From contig JAAONU010000002.1 of the NCBI GenBank assembly GCA_012932295.1, positions 23,219,770 through 23,283,769 on the forward strand: a stretch of DNA of 64,000 nt, in the 5' to 3' direction. Every line of letters starts with the position of its first letter. The stretch's first letter is position 1. The notes beneath the pieces were generated by a model. It was not told the origin of the DNA. It made no database searches and worked only from the letters and a program-made list of their open reading frames with translations. Made by a program: the position numbers and the translations under genes. This document shows, one piece after another, positions 40,763 through 53,639 of this stretch. This DNA comes from Cyclina sinensis (taxonomy: Eukaryota > Mollusca > Bivalvia > Venerida > Veneridae).

Positions 40763-41158
40763 ATGCCTTGTTTGTCCGAGTCTGAACGTAATAGAGCTAT
40801 CTGGATGTTGCAAGGAAACATTACATTGTAATCGGAACACCTGATGAGCTTGAGAGACATTTCTGGCTGCACTCCGCACATTCGATATATATGGAATACA
40901 ATGATATTACCCCCATCTTCTGAGACCGTCACTGGCAATTGGAACTGTCTTTCTTTTCTGAGAAGTAAAGGTTCAGTCTAGGTCACACAAATGGCCTTCA
41001 ACAAACGTTTTAGCAGTGATCAAGGTGAGCGATCTGCCTCTGCTTGTGTCAGACAACTTGGCAAATTCGAAGGCGGTGGCGTTATGATGTGGGATGGAAT
41101 CATCGGGATAGGAGCATGTATAGAAGACTAGACTCATTATCTTTCGTTGAAACTTGTT
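40763..41158 (+). pseudogene. Tc1-like transposase relic (unit 3)
   Basis: Copy of 28476-28873 with the same blocks and the same internal loss. No counterpart is seen in unit 4, whose similarity ends before this point. Confidence 0.75.
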
Positions 41159-41855
41159 AAAGACTTTCCTTATAATAGTAAAGCAGGTTACAATCTCGTG
41201 AAATGGATTGAAATTACATGTTTCAAATGTTCTTTAGAAAGGGTTCACAACGAATTATCTGGTTTTATGCATTTGTTAAGTGACCAGGTAATATTTCTCG
41301 TGTAATGCAAAAGAAAAAGATCTTTGGAAAATTCTTCTGATGTGATGGGTGCACAAATATCTTAAACCATACCATTAGACATGTGCAAAGATTGACTTAT
41401 CTAACACGTCCTTTTGCGATGTTTGGGTTCAACGTTCTTCATACAAACGGAAACCTAAAATAGTATTTGTTTTTACTATTTTTAACCTTAAAGTTCTTTT
41501 CAGCTTCTTTAATATCTAGAAAGTTAGTGAACATAAAATCATTTTTTTTCAAAAACGTAGAAGCCAAATTTACTTCCATGGAACGAACACTTCGTGCTGA
41601 GATAAGCTGAACAGAGTACCAAATAACTACTCAAGTAGCAATTTCACTCTGTCAGGGTAAGTTAGTGTGGAGACAACTTTGCATATCGGTAAACGTTTAT
41701 AAGAAGGCTAATTTATTACAGTACAGTTTAAATATAGAGAATAAAACAAAACGAAAAGTGTTCAAAACCTAAGGCTTACGCCACTTGCATGCACTTCCAC
41801 TTAAAGAGATTCCTTTTATATGTAGGCCGTCCTGTAGTGTATCATCCATACACCT

Positions 41856-42092
41856 AATCCTTAACCCATAATGCCTCGTGTCCCCAACATTAGACATAGA
41901 CAAACAGTGCAGACCCAGATCAGACGCCGCAATACGCGCCGTCTGATCATGGTCTACACTGTTTGCATGAAAAACTTACTTCCCTAAATAGAGTGACATT
42001 GGAATTTTTTACCAGGAACCCTTTTAACTGAAAATGGACTTGTCCAACTAAGAAGGATGGCATACTTAATTAGGCATAAATGGGTTAAGGTT
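41856..42092. mobile_element. Foldback MITE, fuller form (unit 3)
   Basis: Outer inverted repeats CCTTAACCCATAATGCC and GGCATAAATGGGTTAAGG. Inside, AGATCAGACGCCGC and CGCGCCGTCTGATCATGGTC form a second inverted repeat around 41920-41965. Probably a non-autonomous DNA transposon. Confidence 0.7.
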
Positions 42093-44309
42093 TGTTCTCC
42101 CTTGGTTGTATGCATTTTGCATATCTTTTAATCAGACGTCGTTGTGTGTCTTTTCTTCATTCCATAATAAAAACATAGTCCAGATAATTAGTTACTCTGA
42201 ATCAGACAGAAAGTTAGGTCATTTCTATACAAGGCGTACAAATCTAAGCATTGCAGAAAGAATTACGTGAAGTAACACAGACTTATAACGCTAAACATGA
42301 ATCTTGAAAAAAATGGCAGACATAATTATAGTGTTGTTTAAATACTATAGATTGAATGCCTTAATAGAATCTGCAGATGTATTTTTTTCACATTTTGTTC
42401 TTTAGTGGCACCAACATCTCTGCGCACTTAAGGGTCGTATGTTAAACCTGATTTCGAATTAGAATAGTGTAATAAAATATTTCAAACACTAAATTTCATA
42501 CTTGGAGTCGTATATAAATTTCTTTTACAATTTTTTGACGTTTAACAGTGCCTCCTTTAAACACACATGTTGACGTAAAGTTCTTCTTGATGCGGCTGTT
42601 GGAAAGGTACATCTTCTGCTTTATCAGATAAACTAAAACTCTCATAATCATCGCTTGGCATCTGTCTCTCTTTGATCCTGAAATTATCAAATCATCGTGC
42701 AAGACAATTTCTGAAGAGGACATACGATAATGTATCTAATGTTTTTGTACTTAAATACATCTATAAAGTTTCTACATATTATCTCTAATCACGTTCATTT
42801 TACTCAGATTGGTTTTCGGTACCATTTTGAACTAGCTGATAGCTCTGTGAAGGTGAAAGATTTAACACTACGTACGTTTCATATATCAAGATATGAAGAT
42901 ATATACTCAAGATATACAAGAGTCGCGTGCAAGAGTCACGCATGACATGGGTTAATATTACATAACGAGATTTGTTGATGTGTTGATTTGTTTTTTTTGT
43001 AAAATTTACCTTCAGAACAAAATATTAATACGCATGCTTTATATGGGACCAGGGTTGTTGACTTACAATCTCTTTGGTTATCTTAATTTTTTTCATCCTT
43101 CAACCCTTAGAACTGTCTTGCATAGAAGCATCACTGTCATTGTTCCTGTTTTTAATGTTCCCTATCTTTGATTTATTAACGCCATTCAGAAATATGGAGC
43201 CATACTAAGTAAAATACATTACCAGACAGAGAAAAAATCTACCAACAAGTTTTTACCACTTCTTTTATGAAACGTACATGTATAGTTCACCAATAAATTC
43301 AAACACACATTTTACGAAAGATTTACACGACGTTAAGCTTACACCTTCACACAGCTCCCCTTTCCGTTGCATCAAACCTATGATTATTATATTTTAGCCT
43401 CGACCTAATGCTGCATGTCCCGCAAGCATATATGAGTACAATGTACTGACGTAATAGAAACACTTGTTACTTAGTGTAAGTTACAAAGATACCAAAGATT
43501 TATTTTGATCAAATGATGATATACTTTTCTAAGATGACCACCTCTCTGAGCTTAATCTGCACGGACTCAAGATGTCATACAGTCTTGCAAGTTTATGGAC
43601 CGTTTACAGTTTCATGGCTTCCTTTTTTGATTTAGGTTCTGAACTTGTCTGTTGAAGTTAGATGCAACGTCTGATGTGTCAGTGTGACAGGCCCCACAGG
43701 TACTCATTGTTTGGAGAATTTCGTGAAGTTCACGTTGATTTCATAAAATATATTGTCGCAGAATCTGGCAAGATAGGGAGACATACCTGTTGTACCGTCA
43801 ACTGGATACTTTGAGTAATGGATAAACATATTGCCTCAGAATTTGGTCTCCATATTTTTCTTCCGTCATTTACATAAGTCGGTTCTTGAAGTGTGGTACC
43901 GCCATACACGATACCCTTATCCGAAGCGGTCAAGCTCTACCAGACACACGTCTGTCTCTTTGAAACCCGTCTTCGACCGTCGGAATTGTGCTACGTGGTT
44001 TGCATTCATCCGTGAACAAAACATGCTTCCGCTACCTTCTTGGAAAGGTCTCTTGGCATTGAGGTTCGAGCAAGGCCAGCGTTGAATCCTTTCTCTCGGG
44101 TGTTAGAGGTGGACCGTTGTAATGTCTGTACGGAGGCGGCTTTTGTCTTCTGTTGAGGTTTCTCTTACATGTGAGGTGTTTGTACATGAGTGTAGTGACA
44201 CATTTTAGGCACTGGAATCCAGAGCACAGATTCTTGTTTAATTTGCAGGGTTGAATGGCTTTGGCATTAATACTGAGGCTTAAATGGCAGAGTTCTACTC
44301 AATTCATTT

Positions 44310-44455
44310 TTATGCCCCCGAAGGGAGGCATATAGTTTTTTAACTGTCCGTCTGTCAGTCAGTCTGTAGGTCATTCCGTCCGAAAACGGACCATAACCAT
44401 AACACTGACCATAACTTCCTAATTAGTAATTGAATATACTTCATACTTGGACATA
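44310..44455. repeat. Interspersed repeat with ATGCCC..GAGGCATATAG motif (unit 4)
   Basis: Copy in the last intron of pseudogene D, with a small local duplication of the CCATAAC part near 44391-44410. Confidence 0.6.
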
Positions 44456-45514
44456 TGCATTTCTATTTCGAGTCAGAAATTTCTTAATGAGCATTCTGAT
44501 ATGAAAAAAAAACCAAGTATATTGCAAAAATCTGTGTTATATTTCCAGTTATAAGTCTTGTTATAATTTAGATATGTGTAGACATGTTCAACAATAAATA
44601 AGGTAAAATGCAGTTGCTGCGCCCATATTGTGCGAACTTTACCTCTTTCTTAACATCCCAAGAAGAAAGACAATTGCTTCCACAAGAATACACGTGCTGA
44701 CTATCACGACGACTACTGTTTCAATTCGTGTCAAATCTGTAACAATTAACAAAAAGGAAATCATTATCAAGTCTTCTGAAGGAGACATAGGAAAAGAGAA
44801 AACTCAATGAATCAACATATTTTAATCAATACACATAAGTTAGACGTGGAAGTTAAACAAGTAGTTATTGCTCTTAAACAATAGGTTATAATAACTATAC
44901 CTTTAGTCTCTATTTTATAGAGAATCCTTCTGTTTGTACTATTGCCTGTAAACGTAAGAATGTACACGTCATTTTCTCTAGTCAATACTCCGTGACGTAT
45001 CACACTTGAATTGTCCTCAGCTGAAACAATTTGGTTTAATTTATCTGGGGTTTATAACATTCTTAACACTCAGGATCAGATCAGTCGGGTAGTATATTTA
45101 ACATAACTAGAGATATACTCTTATTTTACGTAACAATCTGCAGCTTTTCTTACTGTTTCATGGTTAAAGTCAGTAGCAGGGCTCGAACTATTGCCGTGAA
45201 TGAATTTGACGAATTGTTACAACTAATCTCTGATCTTAACCTCTAGACACGGATATGGTTAATTCGAAATAACAAACACTACTAAGACTGGTGTTTACTT
45301 TGCAGTACTTGTTGTTTATTTGTCAATCTGAGTCATGGATGACGTATGTACAAGTGAAATTTCTGAAGTAATGACTATATTTCAATACGTGCCATCGTCG
45401 GATACCCACGGCCGATCTATTAGCATTTATAAGCCGTGTGATTTTCGGACGATATCTAGTTGATTAGAGGTGTGTCAAAGAGCTATTTCATCGGTTCCCA
45501 CACGATTTCATGAC

Positions 45515-47805
45515 GCCAACAACAACTGCATTTCTACCATAGGACTGAGACATGTACGCCGAGAACAGCTGCATTTTTACCCTTGGACTGAGACATGTGC
45601 GCCGAGAACAACTCCATTTCTACCTTAGGACTGAGACATGCACGCCGAAAACAGCTGCATTTCAACATTATAAAGAACATCTAAGACGAGAACAGATGCA
45701 TTTCTACCCTAGGACTAAAACATATACGCCCATAAGAGCAGCATTTCGACACTAGAATAATTCAGACCGGTACGCCAATAACAGCTAAATTTTGACACTC
45801 AGACTGAGACATGTACACCGAGAACATCAGCATTTCGACACTAGGTCTCCAACATATACGCCAATAACAGCAGCATTTCGACACTAGGTCTCAAACATGT
45901 ACGGAAATAACAGCAGCATTTCGAAACTAGGTCTCAAACATGTACACCAAGAAAAGCAGCATTTTGACACTAGGTCTCAAACAATAACACCAAGAACAGC
46001 AGCATTTTGACACTAGGTCAAAACATGTACACCGAGAAAAGAAGCATTTTGACACTAGGTTTCAAACATGTACACCAAGAACAGCAGAATTTTGACAATA
46101 CGTCTTATACATGTACACCAAGAACAGCAGCATTTTGACACTAGGTCTCAAACATGAAAACCAAGAACAGCAGCATTTTAACACTACGTCTCAAACATGT
46201 ACACCGAGAACAGCAGCATTTTGAAACTAGGTCTCAAACATGTACACCAAAAATAGCAGCATTTTGACACTAAGTCTAATACCTGAACACCGATAAAGGC
46301 AGCATTTTACACTAGGTTTCAAACATGTACACAAAGAACAGCAGCATTTTGACACTAGGTCTCAAACATGTACACCGAGAACAGCAGCTTTTTGACACAA
46401 GGTCTCAACTATGTACACAAAGAACAGCAGCATTTTGGCTCTAGGTCTCAATCATCTACACCGAGAAAAGATGCATTTTGACACTAGGTCTCAAACATGT
46501 ACAACAATAAAAAATGCATTTTGACACTAGGTCTCAAACATGTAAACCAAGAACAGCAGCATTTTGACACTAGGTCTCAAACATGTACGCCGACAACAGC
46601 AGCATTTTGACACTAGGTCTCAAACATGTACACCGAGAACAGCAGCATTTTGACACTAGGTCTCAAACATGTACTCAAAGAACAGCAGCATTTTGGCACT
46701 AGGTCTCAAACATTTACACCGGGAAAAGATGTATTTTGGCACTAGGTCTCAAACATGTACACCAAGGAGAGCAGCAATTTGACACTAGGTCTCAAACATG
46801 TACACCAAGAACAGCAGCAGTTTGACACAAGGTCTCAAACATGTACTCAAAAAACAGCAGCATTTTGGCACTAGGTCTCAAACATGTACACCGATAAAAG
46901 ATGCATTTTGACACTAGGTCTCAAACATGTACACCAAGAACAGCAGCATTTTGACACTAGGTCTCAAACATGTACTCAAAGAACAGCAGCATTTTGACAC
47001 TAGGTCTCAATCATGTACTCAAAGAACAGCAGCATTTTGGCACTAGGTCTTAAACATGTACACCGATAAAAGATGCATTTTGACACTAGGTCTCAAACAT
47101 GTACACCGAGAACAGCAGCATTTTGACACTAGGTTTCAAACATGTACACCGATAACAGCAGAATTTTGACACTAGGTCTCAAACATGTACACCAAGAACA
47201 GCAGCATTTTTACACTAAGTCTCAAACATGTACACCAAGAACAGCAGCATTTTGACACTAGGTCTCAATCATGTACTCAAAGAACAGCAGCATTTTGACA
47301 CTAGATCTCAAACATGTACACCGATAAAGGCAGCATTTTGACACTAGCTCTCAAACATGTACACCACGAACAGTAGCATTTTGACACTAGGTCTCAAACA
47401 TGTACACCGAGAACAGCTGCATTTTGACACTAGGTCTCAAACATGTACTCAAAGAACAGCAGCATTTTGGCACTAGGTCTAAAACATGTACACCGAGAAA
47501 AGATGCATTTTGACACTAGGTCTCAAACATGTACACCAAGAACAGCAGCATGTTGACACTAGGTCTTAAACATGTACAACGAGAACAGCTGCATTTTGAC
47601 ACTAGGTCTCAAACATGTACTCAAAGAACAGCAGCATTTTGACACTAGGTCTCAAACATGTACACCGATAACAGCAGCATTTTGACACTAGGTCTCACAC
47701 ATATATGCCGAGAACAGCAGCATTTTGACACTACGTGTCAAACATGTACGCCGGGAACAGATGCATTTTGACACAAGGACTCGACATGTATGCCGTGAAC
47801 AATAT
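45515..47805. repeat. Expanded 43-bp minisatellite, left block (intron 6 of pseudogene D)
   Basis: About 53 units. Exact 43-bp spacing can be read, for example between identical starts at 46561, 46604 and 46647. Units are more alike than in units 1-3 and use a CATTTTGACACTAGGTCTC core rather than CATTTCGACAC, which indicates recent amplification. Variant units recur every 172 bp in the region 46670-47660. Confidence 0.9.
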
Positions 47806-47964
47806 ACTGACTTGAACTTTTCATCATAAATCACTAAAAGGATAAAATATGTCAATTTTTATCTAAAACAATTAATTTCTTTTAAAAAACATACTTTGTT
47901 ATAATGAAACTTGTAAAATATATCGTCAGCATTCCATTTGACAAGTGTCTAAGTCAGGTCAAAC

Positions 47965-49262
47965 GAAAACATATACGCCAAGAAAATCTGTATTTCAACA
48001 CTAGGACCTGAAACAGTTGCATTTTACCCTAGGACTCAGACATGTACGCCAAGAACATGTGCATTTTGACGCTAGGTTTCAGACATGTCCGGCGAGAAAA
48101 TCTACATTTTGACACTGGGACTGAGACATGTACGCCGAGAACAGCAGCCTTTCGACGCTAGGACACAGACATGAACACCGAGAGCAGCAGCATTATGATA
48201 GTTGGTCTCAAACATGTACGCCGAGAATAGCAGCATTTTGACACTGGGATTCAAACATGTACGCCAAGAACATCTGCGTTCCGACGCTAGCATTTAGACA
48301 GGTACGCCGAGAATAGCTACATTTTGACACTGGGACTGAGACATGTACGCCGAGAACAGCAGCAATTTGACACTAGGTCTCAAACATGTACGCCGAGAAC
48401 AGCAGCCTTTCGACACTAGCTCTCAAACATGTACTTCGAGAACAGCAGCATTTTGACACTTGGTCTCAAACATAAACGACGAGAACTGATGCATTTTGAC
48501 ACGAGGTCTCAAACATGTATGCAGAGAATAGCAGCATTTTGACTCTAGGATTCAAAAATATACGCCAAGAACATCTGAATTTCGACTCTAAGATTCAGGC
48601 AGGTATGCCAAAAATAGCTACATTTTGACACTTGGACTGAGACATGTACGATAAGAACAGCAGCCTTTCGACACTAGGTCTCAAACATGTACGCCGAGAA
48701 CAGCAGCATTTTGACACGAGGTCTCAAACATGTTCACCGAGAACGGCTGTATTTTAACATTAGGATTCAGACATGTTCGCCGAGAATAGATGCTTTAAGA
48801 CAGTAGGACTCAGACATGTACGCCGAGAGCACCTAAATCTGAACACTAAGACTCAGACATGTACGCCGAGAAAAGCTGCCCTGAACGCTAGGACTCGGAC
48901 ATGTACGCCGAGAGCAGCTGCCTCTGAACACTAAGACTCCGACATGTACTCAGAGAGCAGCTGCATCTGAACACTAGGACTCGGACATGTACGCCTAGAG
49001 CAGCTGCCTCTGAACAATTAGACTCGGCTATGTTAGCCGAAAGCAGCTGCATCTGAACACTAGGACTCCGACATGTACGCCGAGAGCAGCTGCATTTGAA
49101 CACTAAGACTCAGACATGTACGCCGAGAGCAGCTGTCTCTAAACACTAAGAGTCAGACGTACGCCGAGAAAAGCTGCATTTTTACACTGGTACTCAAACA
49201 TATACGCCCAAATCAGCAACATTCCAACACTAGGACTCGGACATGTACGCCGAGAGCAACTG
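47965..49262. repeat. 43-bp minisatellite, right block (intron 6 of pseudogene D)
   Basis: About 30 more diverged units of the same family, separated from the left block by about 160 bp of AT-rich non-repeat sequence (47806-47964). The right-hand units (GACTCGGACATGTACGCCGA type) match those at the right edge of the arrays in units 1-3. Confidence 0.87.
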
Positions 49263-52200
49263 AAATTTGACATTAGAACTTATTGATAGGAAGACTTGCT
49301 ATGTTGACTATTTTAATCAATAGTTGGAGTTTCTGAAAATACAACTAATTCTAAAATTATTAATTTTTACCTTTCTCCTTGTACAGCGTATGGTGATATA
49401 TAACGGGACTTCTTATAACTTGGTCCACACTGTTTCAGTTTCTTCCTGACTAGTCAGGTTATTTGAAAATGGCAACAGCAATGCTCCGGATGAAAAGCAT
49501 TGAGTGGAAGTGTTAATCCCAGAATGTTTTACTGAAGAACTGGCTGTTAGAATATACTTTCAAGCTTGAAAAGAAAAGCAACAATATAATAACAGTTATA
49601 CTTTACACATATATAAGAGATTTTTTAACATGGTTTTACAGTTCCTGCATAAGTAAAATGACGTTTTCCATGTACTAAGGGGTAAAACGTTTTTTTTCAA
49701 GATACCTCTATTCATGTTCAATAAAACGTATTAAAATAAATCAATTAACTGCCTATTTGTGTCATATAACATTTTAAAGTTTGGTTGAACATATCTCAAT
49801 TCTAATTTTTAATTCAACTTTGACATATGTCCAGACAGAACTTGACATACCAAAAGACAATTTTCATCGTAAATGGATTTACTTACAAAAGTCACATGCA
49901 ACAGCATTTGAATCGTTGCTCATGAAGACTTGATTGACTTGAAGACATGACATGCTAATTTCACTGCTTTGTATGTGTACTTTGGCTTGGTTATGACCAG
50001 CTGTAATAAAAGAAAACCCTGTCGATTTTATATTACTCCTGTAATTATATGCGTTAAAAATCTTTTCAAACATGCATACATTTCTAGCCGAGTCCTAAGA
50101 ATCTATCGTAAATACAACAGCAGAAATGTTATTTTGTTTTATATTATTTGCATTAAATTAGAAACAACGACATTGAAACAACAGCTCAGAGTAAACTTTA
50201 GTAAATCTATTCACAACTCTCTAATTTGATTATAAAAAATCAAACTGAAATTCTAAACACTTACTGCTATGGTTAACCTGTAACCTTACTGTCAAATGAA
50301 GAACAGAAGATACCAGAACATTGAAAGAAAAGTAACATCGTTATTCCAAAAATCTTTTTTTAGATATGATATGTTTAAACATCATCTCCAGTTATTAAAA
50401 GTGTTCTGTAATTGATCTAAAACATAATTCAGGGGCATATGTGTCATATGTCGTGTAAACTTCAAGACTGATATGCTTCGGTTTTTTTTAAATATAAGTT
50501 AGTGCAATTTTGGAATTTGTAAACAAGTATGTGATATGTTGAGCAAATATTGCCTTATTTCAAAAGAAAATATTTATTAAAAAAATAAATGAATAAAAAA
50601 AAGAGGGCAAGTTAAACGACGGTCAATATTTATACCTTCTGGTTGATATCATACCATATTTTATATTTCAGTTAATAATTGTATAAATGCAGTTTTTTTG
50701 CGCCTGTCAATCAATAGGTACTTACAATTGTGTAAATTTTTGGCTTTGGTTCCTTATTCCCAAGTCGCCATTTATTATCCTTATCTACTGTATTTCCTTT
50801 TTTTTCAAGTCATGTATGAGTATTTAAAGATTATCGCAAACCACAATGGAAATATATAGAATAAGTTTGTTTTTCAGCAACTCTATTACAGTTTAAACGT
50901 ATTAAGTTTTCGAGCATTTATCTTAGAAAAATTGGTAAGTTGTTATACAATGCAAATTCTATATATACGTGTACATAAAAAGGCAGTTCATTATCAATTT
51001 TATAAGCCTAGAACTCCTCTTATTACCATTGCATTTTTACTCCGTGGTTTTAAACCACTGTTATACTTGTAATAAACGTTGTTGTTACAGTAAAAAAAAT
51101 GAAGTTAGTGCAATGTCGACCTAAACAACTGTAATGCGTAAAAAGTATGCATTTTTCATCTTCCACTTAAACACTAGCTTTTTCAGTATCACTTACAGAA
51201 TTTGGAAACTAGTTCATGAAATTTAATGTTACATGGTTAGAACTATATTCTTGTTCTATATTCTTGATCACATTTGTATTTTAAAGTTTCAACCATTTTG
51301 CTACAATCTGACTATCGATAACACTGTTTTCATACCGTGGGTGTAAACAGATAGGAAACCAAATCCACCACACGCCACGCCCTGTTGGTACATACATTCA
51401 CTACTGCAGTTTGGATTCATGGTTGATGTATTACTCACTGATCAGGGGTTGACTTGGAAACAAAAAAAAACACTGTCAAAATATAAAGATTCTATTTTCT
51501 ATAAGGTTTCATAATCAAAAATGTTCATATTTTTGGTATATTTTAAAACATATAATAACGAAGTATCTTAAATTGTTTGAAAGACAAGAAAGTACTTGGA
51601 ACGAATCCGTAGTGAAGTGATAAAGCACATGACGTGTATTTCAGGGTTATTGAGTTCAATCACTTACTTATCCACTGTTATGACACTATTGTCATTCGGT
51701 GAGGCGTTAAACCAAAGGTCCGTGTATAAGTGTTTTACACTTAACACTGGTGAAAAACAGATTGTGGCAAAACAGAGTGTGTCCACTGAATAAAACATAT
51801 CTTGCGATATCCCCCAAATCCTAACAAATCAAGACACTGCATGGGGGTAACCGGTAACAACGATAGAGAAGTAAGTAGGACCGTAGTTGATCTCGTCAAA
51901 ACTCAATGATCTCAATGATTTCTGTCTTGCCAAAGCTCTGAATGATCAGACCAACCTCTGATTAAAGAAAAACGTATGTAAATAAATAAATCTGTGGCAC
52001 GCATGTAAAAATAAATAAATAGTATGTACTGTGAAGTGTTAATTTTTCTTGATTAAAGCCGATGTCTTGAGAACCGGTTCCGTCTTAAAGTAGTGTTTAT
52101 GATAGTCGCACCGGCAGCATTTCAAATTGTAAAATTGTAACAACATCAACAACAACCATTGAAATAAATCCATATCAGACAGACCAGCAATAACATCATT

Positions 52201-53226
52201 ATATGCAGACTCGATTGGTAGTTTCGCCGGTACACTTACGCCTAATACGTCTAATTTCAATTTGCTCTTCCATGTATCGTTTTCAATTAAAATGATTTTC
52301 AGAAGAAAAAAAAACACTTCTATTTTTAACCAGTCAGACAGCGTTGCCGATTACAGCTCCGCACAAACCCCGGTTCACGACAACACAGATTTGGTGGTGT
52401 TTAACCTGTAACAAATTGCGTAACCGAAGAATTTATCGAAAAGGCAACTACCAAAACAAACATTCCAAAATAATCAGAAATATATACACGTGGAAAGTAA
52501 TTTCGGGAATGAATCCTTCTATAAAAGACTAATTATTGATTATGCATTATCTAGTTGCAGCTCTAAATTTCTTAACCCTTTAGACAACCATCTTTAGAGA
52601 AGCTGTATGATCTAAATAGGCAGACAGTAGCACACAAAGTGGTAACCACATATGCATTAACAGCATACAGACACTCAACTAGAAGTCGAAAACATGTAAA
52701 GTATCGAGTTATTATATTAACACAAAACCACACTTAGGGTTATAGTAAATTGTTAACGTCATCTGAGGCTTAAGAGGTCTTCTTAGGTTATCATCGCACT
52801 TGGACCTGATTTTCATTTAATTATATCGAACCAAACAAATTACCCATCAAAATGATATGAGCACATGACATTTCAAGGTCAACTGACATAGTCTGTCAAC
52901 TAATTGCATTTTATTATACTTATGAGAGCCTTTTTAAAGGGAAATGCACTGTAATTAAAAGAAAAAAATGTCTGTTCTTTTAGGAAATTGAGAGAAAAAT
53001 GTATCCGCAGGTTGTGCAACCCATATTTTCTACAGTATATAAATATAAACACTTTCCTGTTTCATGTTACTCTTAGTTCTCAGGTTACAATGATTTACTT
53101 AGACTTCATGTGGTCGATGTACTTTGTGGTTTTGAACTTCAAGTTCCATAAATTGCAATCACATTGAAATTTCTGGAGAAAAGGTTTGAGAGTTAATATA
53201 CAGGTATCAAGAAGTTCAAAATATTT

Positions 53227-53578
53227 GGCCATAATGTATAGTAGAAATACAAATTACTCGTGTATCAAATGTCTACGAGAAACTTGTGATATAAACAGAC
53301 ATATCTTAACTGAATGTGATACATATTCACGCGAACGGACACGCTTTACTAATTCCATTGATCAGAAATTTAGCTCTGAAGTATGCAATTATCTTCTTAG
53401 AATTAACTCGGAAGCATTCATTCGAGGACTCTTTGATTCCAATTTAATGGCTGTCTTTGATATTAATCCAGAACTCCAAAAGAGCTTCACCAGCTTATGT
53501 CGTAAATACATTCACGACATAAAAATGCAATATAATAATAATAATAATTATTATAATAATAATAATAGTAATAACTAA
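53227..53578 (+). mobile_element. LINE 3' end relic with CCHC knuckle (unit 4)
   Basis: More diverged copy with an open frame and CIKCLRETCDINRHILTEC, followed by a long AAT/ATT microsatellite. The hairpin is at 53595-53619. Unit 3 lacks this segment because of its 2.4 kb deletion. Confidence 0.55.
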
Positions 53579-53639
53579 TCTTAGAACACTCTAAAAACAT
53601 TCTCCATGAGAGAATGTTTTTTTCTAAGTTTACTAAGGT

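Larger units (their letters stand above)
30414..42757. repeat. Tandem segmental duplication, unit 3
   Basis: Direct copy, about 12.3 kb, carrying nearly all of the intact gene C; the tail exon of gene C lies at 30217-30337, just inside the end of unit 2 under this arbitrary phasing. A deletion of about 2.4 kb at 40473 joins sequence equivalent to 9942 of unit 1 with that equivalent to about 12349. The LINE tail and surrounding DNA are therefore missing. Confidence 0.92.
42557..51472 (-). pseudogene. Receptor gene copy D, 5'-truncated and decayed
   Basis: Only exons 4-9 remain: 51472-51336, 50000-49887, 49543-49371, 45020-44901, 44736-44643, 42677-42557. Exons 1-3 are missing because sequence equivalent to about 6153-7803 of unit 1 is deleted, with the junction near 51549. 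Exon 4 has four extra A's in its poly-A run. Exon 5 has lost 18 bp in frame, including the Trp and one Cys. Exon 6 has lost one base near 49420, giving an early TAA. Exon 7 changes the conserved ILC to ILY. By contrast, exon 8 (transmembrane) and exon 9 (tail, YESF and LYVNM, stop TAA) are open and keep correct splice sites. I found no replacement first exons to the right. Confidence 0.82.

Noticed and set aside
45515..49262. CRISPR-like regular array
   Set aside because: Units are directly contiguous 43-bp repeats without unique spacers, in a eukaryotic intron.
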